Source of the DNA: Corynebacterium sp. J010B-136
Lineage (GTDB): Bacteria; Actinomycetota; Actinomycetes; Mycobacteriales; Mycobacteriaceae
DNA: 64,000 nt
NCBI RefSeq assembly: GCF_002967075.1
Contig: NZ_PUGE01000005.1
Location: forward strand, 124,001-188,000
Direction: 5' to 3'
Part shown: one piece after another, positions 8,705-16,988 of the stretch
How the letters are laid out: the number at the start of each line of letters is the position of its first letter
Position numbering within the stretch: the stretch's first letter is position 1
Made by a program: the position numbers and the translations under genes
Notes under the pieces: model-generated
Seen by the model: only the letters and a program-made list of their open reading frames with translations
What the model was told of the DNA's origin: nothing
Database searches by the model: none

Positions 8705-9640
8705 ATGGCTTTCCATGATGAAGCAGTAGAACTCGCTCACCGCTCCGCATTGCGCTCCATTGCGCGTGTGGTCAGCGATATTGCCTCGCCGACGCCGCCG
8801 GAAAAGGCGCTGGGGGACATCGTTAAGCAATTGCGTAACGGCCCTGCCGCCGTGCTCACGGGAGCTGGTGTCTCCACCGATTCTGGCATCCCGGATTACC
8901 GCGGTCCGCAAGGCTCTTTATCGCGCCATCGGCCGATGACCTACCAAGAATTCCGCTATGACCCTGCTGCCTCGCACCGTTATTGGGCGCGCAGTTTCGT
9001 CGGTTGGCGCGTGATGAATCAAGCACGTCCCAACCGCACGCACTATGCCCTGGTGGAGTTGGAGCGCGCCGGGCTGATTAATGGTGTTATTACGCAAAAT
9101 GTTGACGGTCTGCACAAGGCCGCGGGCACGCGCACGCTGGTTCCGCTGCATGGCGATATGGAAACCGTGCTGTGCCTGGAATGCGGCAATATCGAAGACC
9201 GCACGGAATTTGATATCCGCTTGGGCGCGCTGAACCCCGGCTACGTGGAATCGCTGATTGTCAGCGCCGATATGGTCAACCCCGACGGCGATGTCACCTT
9301 AGACGATGCCGCTATTGCGCGCTTTCAGATGGTCGGATGCACGCGCTGTGGGTCCAAGCTGTTGAAACCCGATGTGGTCTACTTCGGCGAATCGGTGCCG
9401 AGTAAGCGCAAGAAGGCCGCATATTCGCTTATCGATGCCTCCTCGTCCCTCCTTGTCGCCGGCTCCTCCCTGGCGGTGATGAGCGGGATGAGATTCGTTT
9501 TAGAAGCCCGCAAACAAAATAAACCTGTTGCCATTATCAACGGCGGGCCAGGCCGTGCAGATACCCGCGCGACGACCTTGTGGCGCACCCAAGTTGGCCC
9601 GGCCTTTGATGAACTTCTAGACGCATTGGACCTGTCCTAG
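8705..9640 (+). CDS. Sir2 family NAD-dependent deacylase, class II-like
   Basis: A 311-residue sirtuin. The NAD motif reads GAGVSTDSGIPDYRGP, the catalytic histidine lies in VPLHGDME after TQNVDGLH, and the zinc cysteines are CLECG and, some sixty residues later, CTRCG. The DYR-G sequence with a following RHRP stretch resembles class II (SIRT4-like) sirtuins. The protein would remove acyl groups from lysines or transfer ADP-ribose. The gene follows ocd by 26 bases and may be read from the same transcript. Its end overlaps the convergent lipase by four bases. A second, class III sirtuin is encoded at 24919-25653. Confidence 0.88.
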   Translation: MAFHDEAVELAHRSALRSIARVVSDIASPTPPEKALGDIVKQLRNGPAAVLTGAGVSTDSGIPDYRGPQGSLSRHRPMTYQEFRYDPAASHRYWARSFVGWRVMNQARPNRTHYALVELERAGLINGVITQNVDGLHKAAGTRTLVPLHGDMETVLCLECGNIEDRTEFDIRLGALNPGYVESLIVSADMVNPDGDVTLDDAAIARFQMVGCTRCGSKLLKPDVVYFGESVPSKRKKAAYSLIDASSSLLVAGSSLAVMSGMRFVLEARKQNKPVAIINGGPGRADTRATTLWRTQVGPAFDELLDALDLS

Positions 9641-10782
9641 TTTGCGCCCAACACGGAACCAATCTGGCGCAGGATAGTTCGCGCGATGACGCGTACGCGT
9701 TTATCCACCGGCAAATCGTGGTGTAGAACGACTGCGCGGCGGTCAAAGTCCTGGACGTAGATATTGCGCACGGTGCCGTTTTTAACCTTGTCAGGCGCTA
9801 GGAAACATGATTCTGGGGGCACGACCACGGCATCCGAGCGGGTGACGATGTTGGTATAAGTTACGCCCTCTTCCAAGTCACCATCCCGGTTAACTTCATC
9901 AAGGATGCCGCTGCCGACGATTTGTTGCGCGCCAGCTGAGCCAAAGTAGGCATCGATGACCGATTTCATGACGCTATCGGCCCGGCGATTGGTCACCAGT
10001 GGAGAGAGAATTCCGCCCTGGGTGGTGCCGTGATTCGGCGTGCCGATGCACACTAGGTGCTTGACGTACTTCGCCCCGCCCAATAGGCGCATCCAATAGC
10101 GTGCGACCAACCCGCCTTGGGAATGGCCCATGATGATGACTTTCTTCGCCCCCGTGGTGTGCATGACCGCTTGGATATAGGCGCCAACCTGCGCGGCTGA
10201 ATCCGGAATCAGGCCTGTGGCGCGCGTGCCATAATCGGGTGCGAATACTGCCCAGCCATCTTCGCGAAGGTCAGCTCCTAAAAGCTGCCAGATGCCCTTG
10301 GAATCACAGGTGCCGTGCAGCAAGATGACCGGCCAGGGGCGCTGCGCGGATAAAGTTGCCGTCCAGTCATCTTCAAAGATGCCGCGGGGTTTTAGCCGTG
10401 CGCCCAGCGGTAGCGAGGATACCGTGCTGCCAGAACCAGCCTGCTCCGTTCCTTCATTCGAGGTAGTAACGCCCGCACGCGTAGTGGTTGTGTTGTCGTC
10501 TTCGCCGGTGGTGTCAAAGCTTGCCTGCTGTGAGGGATTGGCGTGCAGCCGCGCGGCAATCTCTGAGGCGACTTCATCGCGTAAAGACACCGCGGGTGCG
10601 GTATCCGATACGCCGACCCGCCGCGGGTCATTGCGCCATTCCCGAAGTCCCGATATGGCATTTTCAATGGGCGCTAATGGTCTTGGTGCACTTTCTTCCT
10701 CACTGCTATTAGGCGTGAGGAAACTTTTCAGGTGCTCGGAAATGACAGCGCGTAATTCGGCTAATGAATCTTGAGCGGGCAA
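9637..10782 (-). CDS. alpha/beta-hydrolase lipase (lipase class 2 type)
   Basis: A hydrolase of about 381 residues. After a polar, Ser/Thr-rich and probably disordered first 130 residues comes the fold: PVILLHGTCDSKGIW (oxyanion region), VFAPDYG, and the nucleophile elbow IIMGHSQGGLVARYW. No signal peptide is visible. It likely cleaves lipid esters. The longest frame begins at ATG 10797, but GGGAGG overlapping that codon is an ideal Shine-Dalgarno site for TTG 10782 seven bases on, so the shorter start is preferred. It is convergent with the sirtuin, overlapping by four bases. Confidence 0.82.
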   Translation of the reverse strand: MPAQDSLAELRAVISEHLKSFLTPNSSEEESAPRPLAPIENAISGLREWRNDPRRVGVSDTAPAVSLRDEVASEIAARLHANPSQQASFDTTGEDDNTTTTRAGVTTSNEGTEQAGSGSTVSSLPLGARLKPRGIFEDDWTATLSAQRPWPVILLHGTCDSKGIWQLLGADLREDGWAVFAPDYGTRATGLIPDSAAQVGAYIQAVMHTTGAKKVIIMGHSQGGLVARYWMRLLGGAKYVKHLVCIGTPNHGTTQGGILSPLVTNRRADSVMKSVIDAYFGSAGAQQIVGSGILDEVNRDGDLEEGVTYTNIVTRSDAVVVPPESCFLAPDKVKNGTVRNIYVQDFDRRAVVLHHDLPVDKRVRVIARTILRQIGSVLGAN

Positions 10783-10797
10783 AAGGCAGCCTCCCAT

Positions 10798-10988
10798 TCA
10801 TGGTGCTGCACTTCATTCTAACTATCTTCGTCCGAGTGCATTGTTTAGTGATTGATTGTGATAGTTTTATCGTCCAGAATGTGTTTAGGCAAGCCTTTCC
10901 ACATTAAATTCAGAAGTATTTTCAAACGTCTGACCTGCATAAATGAGAATAAACTCCCCCATATCAATAAAAAGTTTGAGAAAAGGGG
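10798..10988. other. AT-rich intergenic stretch before the small RNA
   Basis: Between the lipase start and the small-RNA promoter I see only AT-rich sequence and no credible gene. It probably holds the lipase promoter. Confidence 0.4.
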
Positions 10989-11016
10989 TTGACGATATCT
11001 CACGATGATGTAATGT
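10989..11016 (+). promoter_or_regulatory. promoter of the predicted small RNA
   Basis: TTGACG at 10989-10994 and TAATGT at 11011-11016 with a 16-bp spacer form a good housekeeping-type promoter. Transcription should begin near 11023. The -10 element lies inside the DtxR-like box. Confidence 0.6.
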
Positions 11017-11029
11017 TAGCCTTGCCTAA
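11011..11029. promoter_or_regulatory. DtxR-type iron box over the small-RNA promoter
   Basis: The 19-mer beginning TAATGTTAGCC and ending CCTAA agrees with the DtxR consensus (TTAGG-TTAGCC-TAACCTAA form) at 15 of 19 positions by hand alignment. It covers the -10 element and the start point, the arrangement expected for iron-dependent repression. Confidence 0.6.
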
Positions 11030-11140
11030 TCACGGGCGGCACGATGTAGGAGATGCGCTCCACACCCTGCATTGTGTCGGAGATTAGTCATGGGGAGAAG
11101 GGCTCGTCAGTGCGCAGCTGGCGGGCCCTTCGTTATATTT
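11023..11140 (+). ncRNA. predicted iron-regulated structured small RNA
   Basis: No protein gene fits this stretch, yet it has a promoter, an operator and a terminator. The RNA of about 118 bases would fold as an outer stem CTAATC (11026-11031) with GATTAG (11082-11087), enclosing an 11-bp stem of 11040-11050 with 11066-11076 that pairs fully with two G-U pairs, then a 15-base loop. A 3' hairpin (11097-11131) ends it. A DtxR-like box over the -10 predicts synthesis in iron starvation, as for RyhB in E. coli or MrsI in mycobacteria. It does not match SRP RNA, 6C RNA, RNase P or tmRNA as I know them. Function unknown; targets might include iron-storage or iron-sulfur protein mRNAs. Confidence 0.6.
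11097..11140 (+). terminator. rho-independent terminator of the small RNA
   Basis: GAAGGGC-T-CGTCAG (11097-11110) pairs with CTGGCG-G-GCCCTTC (11118-11131) in a 14-bp stem with two G-U pairs and a 7-base loop. GTTATATTT follows, with more T-rich sequence behind. On the other strand the stem is followed by TCCCC, so it works best for rightward transcription. Confidence 0.7.
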
Positions 11141-11151
11141 AAGTTCTTTTT

Positions 11152-12060
11152 CTAGCGCTCAACCGGCTGGTAACCATTAGGGGTTTCAATCAGCAGCTCA
11201 ACATCATCAGGCGAGGGAATCAGGTCAAGATCTGGGTTAACCGCGCAGATCTCTTCCCACCGCTCTTCCTGCTGCGGGGTCCAATCAGGCGTGCGTTCAA
11301 TGTTGACGCTGTCAAGGTAGCCATCATCAATGAAAAACTCGATGGTGAAGGGGAGATCCTCAACCGCGGTGAAGGTGCCGATGACGGGGAAGCGGTAATT
11401 GCCTGGCACTACACGTGGGGTGTGATTCGGGACGTGGAACTGAGCGGCGTCAAAGTCAGGTGCTTCGCCGTCCCAGTGGTAAACGCTTGCTTCAGCCAGC
11501 TGCTCACGCAACTGTGGGGCCGCGAATTCATCGGTTGCTTCTAGTAGCGTGCTGATGATTGCGCGCAGATTATCTGGAACTTCATGCAACGTGCGGTTCG
11601 GAGCAGTTGGAGCAAAGTCTCCAACGTCTTGAATGCCGAAGCTCCCGCCATCAAAACGGCGCCCGAGCCACCATGCTGCTGCCGCAAAGGCTCCGCCGCC
11701 GGCAGCCAACCACAGCCGCGGGTGAGATACGCCAGTGCGCCTAACTGCGTCGTGTAAACGCGCATCAAGGCCTTCGCTGACTTCAGCGACCCCCATAACC
11801 GCGCCAGCAGTACCGGTTGTAATCGCTGCACGCCCAATGGGGCCGATGACATCAAAGTCATCCTCATTGACCGGCCGCAGGCCAGCATGCATGCTCCACG
11901 CAGCTAGTCCGGCAATCGTGCCGCGATGCGCTAACCGGCGGCCTGTGGTCAGCTTGCGTGGTTCCACCAATGTCAGTGCCGTGACTGCGCCAGTGGAGAC
12001 CACACCGTGAAGAAGGCTGTGGGGGTTATTGAGCTTATTTAAGATTTGGCGAAGTTCCAT
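11152..12060 (-). CDS. conserved hypothetical membrane-associated protein
   Basis: A 302-residue protein that I do not recognise. The first half is Ala/Gly-rich with possible membrane or amphipathic segments (AGLAAWSMHAGL; GGGAFAAAAWWLG around residues 121-134). The second half, from about residue 145, is acidic and soluble with motifs such as VPGNYRFPVIGTFTAV and LPFTIEFFIDDGYLDSV. It lies 32 bases downstream of the TDT transporter on the same strand, so it may be the last gene of the dicarboxylate transporter operon. No catalytic motif is visible. Confidence 0.65.
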   Translation of the reverse strand: MELRQILNKLNNPHSLLHGVVSTGAVTALTLVEPRKLTTGRRLAHRGTIAGLAAWSMHAGLRPVNEDDFDVIGPIGRAAITTGTAGAVMGVAEVSEGLDARLHDAVRRTGVSHPRLWLAAGGGAFAAAAWWLGRRFDGGSFGIQDVGDFAPTAPNRTLHEVPDNLRAIISTLLEATDEFAAPQLREQLAEASVYHWDGEAPDFDAAQFHVPNHTPRVVPGNYRFPVIGTFTAVEDLPFTIEFFIDDGYLDSVNIERTPDWTPQQEERWEEICAVNPDLDLIPSPDDVELLIETPNGYQPVER

Positions 12061-12092
12061 GTCTTAGAAACTACCTGGAAAGCTATCGTGAG

Positions 12093-13163
12093 TTAGCGCC
12101 GGCTCTTGAAAAATCCCAGCAGGATATGGCGCAGCATGGCGATGAAAACAACTCCCCACACGGCAACCGCAATCCATAGTGCAACTTCCCCGAAGGCTTC
12201 GACCACAGGCAGGTTATCCACGCGGCCTAAGGTAATCGAAGCGACGGAGAACATTCCGATGGGAAAGACCATAGACCACAGGGTAGGGGTGTATTTCAAA
12301 GGAATCCGGTGCACGAAATGCCGCCACACGCCGGCACCGATGAGCACTGGAATCAGCCACAGACAGAAGCTCCAGAACACGGCGATGGTGCTTTCGATGA
12401 GCGCGCGCGTGGCGTCAACCATCGGGCTGGATTCAATATTGACCACATTGGTTCCCGCAACCACCGCAATCGCCAGCGCGCCCATGGCTACCCAATAGGG
12501 TGGTTCAAATTCTAGGGCGCTAATGCCGTAGTGAATAATCCGCAGCAGCACCAAAATCGCCATGCAGCCATAGAGTGCCACGCCCACCGACCAAGAAAGC
12601 ACGGTGAGAAGGCCCAGCCACCTTTCATCGCCAGGTAAAAAGGGCTGTGCATTCGCGAGCCCGAGTGCCACAGATTGACTCGCCACGGCCCAAATAAACC
12701 AGGTGCCGTTGGTGCGCGACAGAATCGGTTTGCCGTCGCGGGTCATAAAGACCTGCCAGGGCAAAAGGTACCCAAAAATAAACCACAAGATAGCAGCAAA
12801 AATGACCAGCGGAACCGCCAGTCGATAATGACCAGAATGCAAAAGGCGCACGGCTAAAACGCCGGTGCCAGCCACAACGGTGAAATAAGCAAAAGCCATT
12901 TCCGGGCCGCGCAGGTCGTGCAGCATTGCTTGTCGATGCGAAATTGCCCGCCACACATACAACACCCACAACACCACATAAGACACTGCGGCGATCCACA
13001 GCAGCGCGGTCGAGAGTGCCTCAAAACCTACTAAGTACAAGCCGACGGAAACAATGCCCGTGCCCATGACCAGCGCGAAATAGCCCGGCGATAACCGCTC
13101 TAAAGAATCAGAAAACACGCCCCTAAACTTATCTGGGGCGTGTTCCTGCAACTGCTCATTCAT
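12093..13163 (-). CDS. TDT family transporter (TehA/Mae1/SLAC1-like)
   Basis: A 356-residue integral membrane protein with about ten helices. SPGYFALVMGTGIVSVGLYLVG at the N-terminus is the family signature of the tellurite-resistance/dicarboxylate transporter group, which includes the yeast malate carrier Mae1 and bacterial TehA. These proteins pass dicarboxylates or other anions. It begins 20 bases after the DASS transporter gene on the same strand, so the two transporters are probably co-transcribed and serve the same dicarboxylate (malate or tartrate) pathway. Substrate inferred from context only. Confidence 0.82.
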   Translation of the reverse strand: MNEQLQEHAPDKFRGVFSDSLERLSPGYFALVMGTGIVSVGLYLVGFEALSTALLWIAAVSYVVLWVLYVWRAISHRQAMLHDLRGPEMAFAYFTVVAGTGVLAVRLLHSGHYRLAVPLVIFAAILWFIFGYLLPWQVFMTRDGKPILSRTNGTWFIWAVASQSVALGLANAQPFLPGDERWLGLLTVLSWSVGVALYGCMAILVLLRIIHYGISALEFEPPYWVAMGALAIAVVAGTNVVNIESSPMVDATRALIESTIAVFWSFCLWLIPVLIGAGVWRHFVHRIPLKYTPTLWSMVFPIGMFSVASITLGRVDNLPVVEAFGEVALWIAVAVWGVVFIAMLRHILLGFFKSRR

Positions 13164-13183
13164 GTTGCTTACTTTAGCGGTTA

Positions 13184-14806
13184 CTAGCCAATACCCACCA
13201 AGGTTGCAACAGTTGGAAGGAAGAAGATGATCAGCGCGCCGCCGATGATGTCGAAGCTGATGCCGGTGCGGATCATGCGCGCGATGGAAACACAGCCGGA
13301 GCCATAAACAATGGCATTTTGTGGCGTGGAAATCGGAAGCATGAAGCCAAAGGATGCGCCGAAGGTGGCGGCCATCGCCGGGATGACGGGGTCTACTCCT
13401 GCGGCCATGGCGAGTGGAACCACAATCGGCACGGTGACAGCCGCTGCAGCAGTATTACTGGTGGTCTCCGAGATGAGGATGGCCAGCAGCACCGCCATCG
13501 CCGTGATGACTAGAGCACTAGATACGCCCAACATGTTGTTGAGGCCAGAACCGATGGTTTCCGCCAGACCGGAGCTGCCCAGCATGGCGCCGAAGATCAT
13601 GCCGCAACCGAACAAGATGATGGTGCCCCAGTCAATCTTGGCCGCATCTGACCAGTCCAAGGTGTACTGCAACTTCCTTGATTCAACGGGCAGGATAAAC
13701 AGCAGCACTGCGCCCATGACAGCGACGATACCTTCGTTCAGGCGTTCATCGACAAGCTCATAAATAGCGGAATCGGTACCGGTGAACATGCCCAAAATCG
13801 CGGGGAAAATCCACAAGAATACGGTGATGGAGAAAGCAATAACCGTGTTGATTTCTGCACGCGACATCTTTCCTTGCTGCTCTTTATGCTTGGCGACGAA
13901 TTCCGCCACGCCTTCAATGCGACGGGTCTCTGGGCGGTTGACTAGGAACAAGATGACGGTCAAAGCCAGCATCATGCAGGCACAGATGGGAAGCGCAGTC
14001 ATGACCCACTGACCGAAGGAGATACGTACGCCGGTAGCCTCTTCAATCAGGCCGCGGCCAATCAGGTTGGGTGGCGCGCCCACAGGCGTGAGCAGGCCGC
14101 CAATCGATGCGCCATAGGCAAGCATCAACATTAATGCAGCACCCACGCGCAGGCGCAGTGGATCGAAGTCTTCTTTAACAATGCCCTTATCCTGCATGAG
14201 CTGCGCGATGACAGTCAGAATGCCCAGTGCGGTTGGAAGCAGCATGGCAACTGTTGCGGTATTGGAGACAAAAGCTGACAACACACAGGTAATGCCACCA
14301 AATGCCAAGATGATGCGCACGGTGGAGTTGCCCACGCCAGGCAGTCCCAGCACGAAGTACGCCAGGCGTTGCGCAACGCCGTGCTTGAGCATGGCCTGGG
14401 CCAGGATGAATGCGCCGATGAAGGTGAAAATCGTGGTGGAACCGAAAGGCGCGAGCACTTCTGATGCCGGGGCAGTGCCGATGAGCACCATCAATCCGAC
14501 ACCCAATAATGCTGTCACCGGGATGGGCAGGGACTCACACAGCCACAGCAAAATGACGCCGACCAAAACCGCCGCGACTTTCTGCTGGGTGGGTTCCATG
14601 TCATTGGGAACGTACAGCATGAACAGAAAGCCCAGTGGGGCGAGGAAGAATCCAGAGACCCGTCGAATAGTTTCAAACTTTTCTTCCGCAGGTGATAATT
14701 GTTGCTGCTCTAGGCTGCGGTAAGTTCCTCCGCTGAGCAGAACTTCCGTCACATTCGTGCGGATTGACCGCGTGCTGGCGGTCATGGTGTTGTTGGGCAT
14801 TTTCAT
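13184..14806 (-). CDS. DASS family sodium:dicarboxylate symporter (SLC13-like)
   Basis: A 540-residue symporter with about twelve membrane segments. Both family SNT signatures are present: FVSNTATVAMLLPTALG and ISETTSNTAAAAVTVP. Members import succinate, malate, fumarate, tartrate or citrate with sodium or by exchange. An ATG at 14863 would extend it, but AGGAGGGAGG directly precedes ATG 14806, so the shorter start is chosen. It is divergent from the LysR gene, with a GlxR-like half-conserved site and the LysR dyad in between. Together with the dehydrogenase and glycerate kinase beyond the LysR gene, it is the likely uptake system for tartrate or malate. Confidence 0.88.
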   Translation of the reverse strand: MKMPNNTMTASTRSIRTNVTEVLLSGGTYRSLEQQQLSPAEEKFETIRRVSGFFLAPLGFLFMLYVPNDMEPTQQKVAAVLVGVILLWLCESLPIPVTALLGVGLMVLIGTAPASEVLAPFGSTTIFTFIGAFILAQAMLKHGVAQRLAYFVLGLPGVGNSTVRIILAFGGITCVLSAFVSNTATVAMLLPTALGILTVIAQLMQDKGIVKEDFDPLRLRVGAALMLMLAYGASIGGLLTPVGAPPNLIGRGLIEEATGVRISFGQWVMTALPICACMMLALTVILFLVNRPETRRIEGVAEFVAKHKEQQGKMSRAEINTVIAFSITVFLWIFPAILGMFTGTDSAIYELVDERLNEGIVAVMGAVLLFILPVESRKLQYTLDWSDAAKIDWGTIILFGCGMIFGAMLGSSGLAETIGSGLNNMLGVSSALVITAMAVLLAILISETTSNTAAAAVTVPIVVPLAMAAGVDPVIPAMAATFGASFGFMLPISTPQNAIVYGSGCVSIARMIRTGISFDIIGGALIIFFLPTVATLVGIG

Positions 14807-14842
14807 GCCTCCCTCCTGATAGTTGCTAGTATCAGCATGGGA

Positions 14843-14858
14843 TGTGATGTGGATTACG
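14843..14858. promoter_or_regulatory. possible GlxR (CRP-type) site
   Basis: TGTGA-TGTGGA-TTACG at 14843-14858 agrees with the corynebacterial GlxR pattern TGTGA-N6-TCACA at eight of ten bases. It sits upstream of the DASS symporter, where catabolite control of carbon uptake would make sense. Weak evidence on its own. Confidence 0.35.
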
Positions 14859-14882
14859 TCCAAGACAAATTTTCACTACCAC

Positions 14883-14901
14883 ACATAGGGCGTACCTATG
14901 T
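14883..14901. promoter_or_regulatory. LysR operator 1 of the tartrate unit
   Basis: Perfect 7-bp dyad ACATAGG-N5-CCTATGT just in front of the LysR gene and facing the DASS symporter. A near copy with the same spacing lies at 15804-15822, in front of the dehydrogenase. The match between the two sites points to one regulator controlling both. Confidence 0.65.
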
Positions 14902-14912
14902 CAGGAGGATGC

Positions 14913-15809
14913 GTGGACATTCGGCAATTAACGTACTTTCTCGGAATTATTGATTATGGGGGATTTGGCAAAGCGGCAGAAGCTTTGCACGTTGCACAGC
15001 CGTCGCTATCGCAATCCATTCGCGTCCTCGAGCGCCGCTTGGGAGTAGAGCTGTTTCATCGCACCGGCCGCGGTGCTGAATTAACCAGCGCGGGCGAAAG
15101 ATTAGTTTTGCCCGCACGCCAGGTGCTACGCGACTTAGATGCCGCACGTCGCGCCGTATCGTCTGTGCGCGAATTGGAATCCGGCACAGTCAATATCATC
15201 GCTATGCCCAGTCCCGGCGTCGAGCCTCTAACCGGACTGATCAAAGCATTCCACGCACGCTATCCCGGCATGATGGTCAACGTCGAAGGGTCTTTTACCC
15301 CCGCAGAAACCGTCGAAGCCATCCGTTCCGGCACTGCAGAAATCGGCTTGCTTGGCTCCTCGGGCCAGCCGCATACTGCGGATTTAGATGTGTGTCAGTT
15401 GGAATCGCAGCCCTTGGTCCTCATTTCTCCACCAGGTACGGAAGCTGATTCGGACACCATTGAGCGCCAGCACCTTGATGGTCTGCGGTTTGTTATATCC
15501 CAGCGCGGATCGCTCATGCGGCAATTGATTGATAGTGCGTTGGTGCATGATTCATCGACAAGCGTCATTGCGGAAATGGCACACCGAACCTCCCTGCTGC
15601 CTTTAGTGTGCGCGGGCGTGGGGCACACAGTCATGCCGGATTCGTGGCGCGATATTGCTGCCAGCAGTGGGTGCGTGGTGCGCCGAATCGTTCCCGAAGT
15701 GCACCTGGATATCTTCGTAGTCAGCCGCAAAGGCGAACTTAGCCCCGGCGCCGAGGCATTGATGTCTTTGATTCACAGCCGAGCGTTGGGGCTTGATTTC
15801 AGCACATAG
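14913..15809 (+). CDS. LysR-family regulator of the tartrate/dicarboxylate unit
   Basis: A regulator of about 298 residues. The start GTG 14913 gives the usual MDIRQLTYF beginning and has AGGAGG just upstream; an ATG at 14898 in the same frame lies inside the dyad operator and is less likely. The helix-turn-helix is FGKAAEALHVAQPSLSQSIRVLERRLG. The effector domain follows (residues about 90-290). It stands between the divergent symporter gene and the dehydrogenase, with matching dyads at its start and over its stop codon, so it most likely senses the substrate of this pathway and controls both sides. Confidence 0.9.
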   Translation: MDIRQLTYFLGIIDYGGFGKAAEALHVAQPSLSQSIRVLERRLGVELFHRTGRGAELTSAGERLVLPARQVLRDLDAARRAVSSVRELESGTVNIIAMPSPGVEPLTGLIKAFHARYPGMMVNVEGSFTPAETVEAIRSGTAEIGLLGSSGQPHTADLDVCQLESQPLVLISPPGTEADSDTIERQHLDGLRFVISQRGSLMRQLIDSALVHDSSTSVIAEMAHRTSLLPLVCAGVGHTVMPDSWRDIAASSGCVVRRIVPEVHLDIFVVSRKGELSPGAEALMSLIHSRALGLDFST

Positions 15810-15822
15810 TAAAAACCTATGT
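15804..15822. promoter_or_regulatory. LysR operator 2, upstream of tartrate dehydrogenase
   Basis: ACATAGT-N5-CCTATGT at 15804-15822 copies operator 1 in both half-sites except one base and keeps the same 5-bp gap. It overlaps the lysR stop codon and lies about 90 bases before the dehydrogenase start. A further half-site, ATAGG, lies at 15835-15839, as in the activation sites of LysR proteins. Confidence 0.65.
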
Positions 15823-15911
15823 GGGGCAATGAAAATAGGTCTTGGACTTCCCTTGCGTGCGAAATTTAAATGGAATGTGTCAGCAGTCACTCTCAAAGCA
15901 AGGAAAAGCAC

Positions 15912-16988
15912 ATGAGTTCGCAAACATTTGAAATCGCGTCCATCCCCGCCGATGGCGTCGGCCACGAAGTTGTTGAAGCCGGACGCGACGTTCTTGACGC
16001 CTTGGCGAAGAATTCCGGCGGTGCCTTCTCATTCGACTGGAAGGATTTCGACTGGGGCAGCGAATACTACGCCCGCACCGGCCGCATGATGCCAGAAGAT
16101 GGCCTGGACCAGCTCAAAGACCTTGATGCCATCTTCTTCGGCGCTGTGGGTTGGCCAACCGTGCCGGACCACGTGAGCTTGTGGGGCCTGCGCATCGCCA
16201 TCTGCCAGGGCTTTGACCAGTGGGCCAATATTCGCCCGGTCAACTTCCTGCCAAATGTGAAATCACCCATCGTCGATGCCCACGAGCGCAACCTGGACTG
16301 GATTGTTGTTCGCGAAAACTCCGAAGGCGAGTACTCGGGTTTCGGCGGCCGTAACTTCTCTGGCCGCGATGGCCTGGGCGAGGTCGCGACGCAGGCGGCC
16401 GTGTTTACCGAGGTCGGTTGCGAACGCATCTTCCGCTACTCCTTCGAACTTGCGCGCACCCGCGACCGTAAGAAGCTGTCGAAGGTTACTAAGTCCAATG
16501 CACAGCAGTACGGCATGGTGCTGTGGGATGACGTATTCGATCGTGTGGCCCAGGACTACCCAGATGTAGAAACTGAATCAGTGCTTGTCGATGCCATGGC
16601 CGCCAAGTTCGTCCTCACCCCCGAAGACCTCGACGTGGTGGTTGCATCCAACCTGCATGCCGATATCCTCTCCGACTTGGGATCCGCCATGGCCGGTTCC
16701 TTGGGTCTGGCTGCAAGTGCGAACCTTAACCCAGAGCGCCGTTTCCCATCCATGTTCGAGCCAGTCCACGGCTCCGCGCCCGATATCGCTGGTCAGGGTA
16801 TTGCGAACCCAGTCGGCCAGATTGGTTCAGCAGCGTTGATGCTCGATCACTTTGGCTTGGATGTCGAAGCTAAGCGCGTGCGCTCGGCGATTGAAAAGAC
16901 ATGCGCCGACGGTATCCGCAGCCGTGAGGTAGGAGGCAATTCTTCGACCAAGGATATTACGGCCGCCATCATCGACAACCTGGCCTAA
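15912..16988 (+). CDS. ttuC: tartrate dehydrogenase / D-malate dehydrogenase
   Basis: A 358-residue member of the isocitrate/isopropylmalate dehydrogenase family, of the tartrate-D-malate branch. Clear marks are IPADGVGHEVV at the start, GAVGWPTVPDHVSLWG, VVRENSEGEYSGFGG (phosphate/substrate loop), VVASNLHADILSDLGSA and FEPVHGSAPDIAG. NAD-dependent oxidation and decarboxylation of meso-tartrate gives D-glycerate; D-malate gives pyruvate. The frame extends to 15870, but AAGGAAAAGCAC precedes ATG 15912, where the family N-terminus begins. The stop overlaps the glycerate kinase start (TAATG), so the two are coupled. The kinase next door favours tartrate as the natural substrate. Confidence 0.87.
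   Translation: MSSQTFEIASIPADGVGHEVVEAGRDVLDALAKNSGGAFSFDWKDFDWGSEYYARTGRMMPEDGLDQLKDLDAIFFGAVGWPTVPDHVSLWGLRIAICQGFDQWANIRPVNFLPNVKSPIVDAHERNLDWIVVRENSEGEYSGFGGRNFSGRDGLGEVATQAAVFTEVGCERIFRYSFELARTRDRKKLSKVTKSNAQQYGMVLWDDVFDRVAQDYPDVETESVLVDAMAAKFVLTPEDLDVVVASNLHADILSDLGSAMAGSLGLAASANLNPERRFPSMFEPVHGSAPDIAGQGIANPVGQIGSAALMLDHFGLDVEAKRVRSAIEKTCADGIRSREVGGNSSTKDITAAIIDNLA

Noticed and set aside
11090..11155. A 21-codon open frame with GGAG upstream inside the predicted small RNA
   Set aside because: It reads straight through the 14-bp terminator hairpin, so its codons are dictated by the stem; no sign of protein-like constraint. Kept only as a remote possibility of a dual-function RNA.
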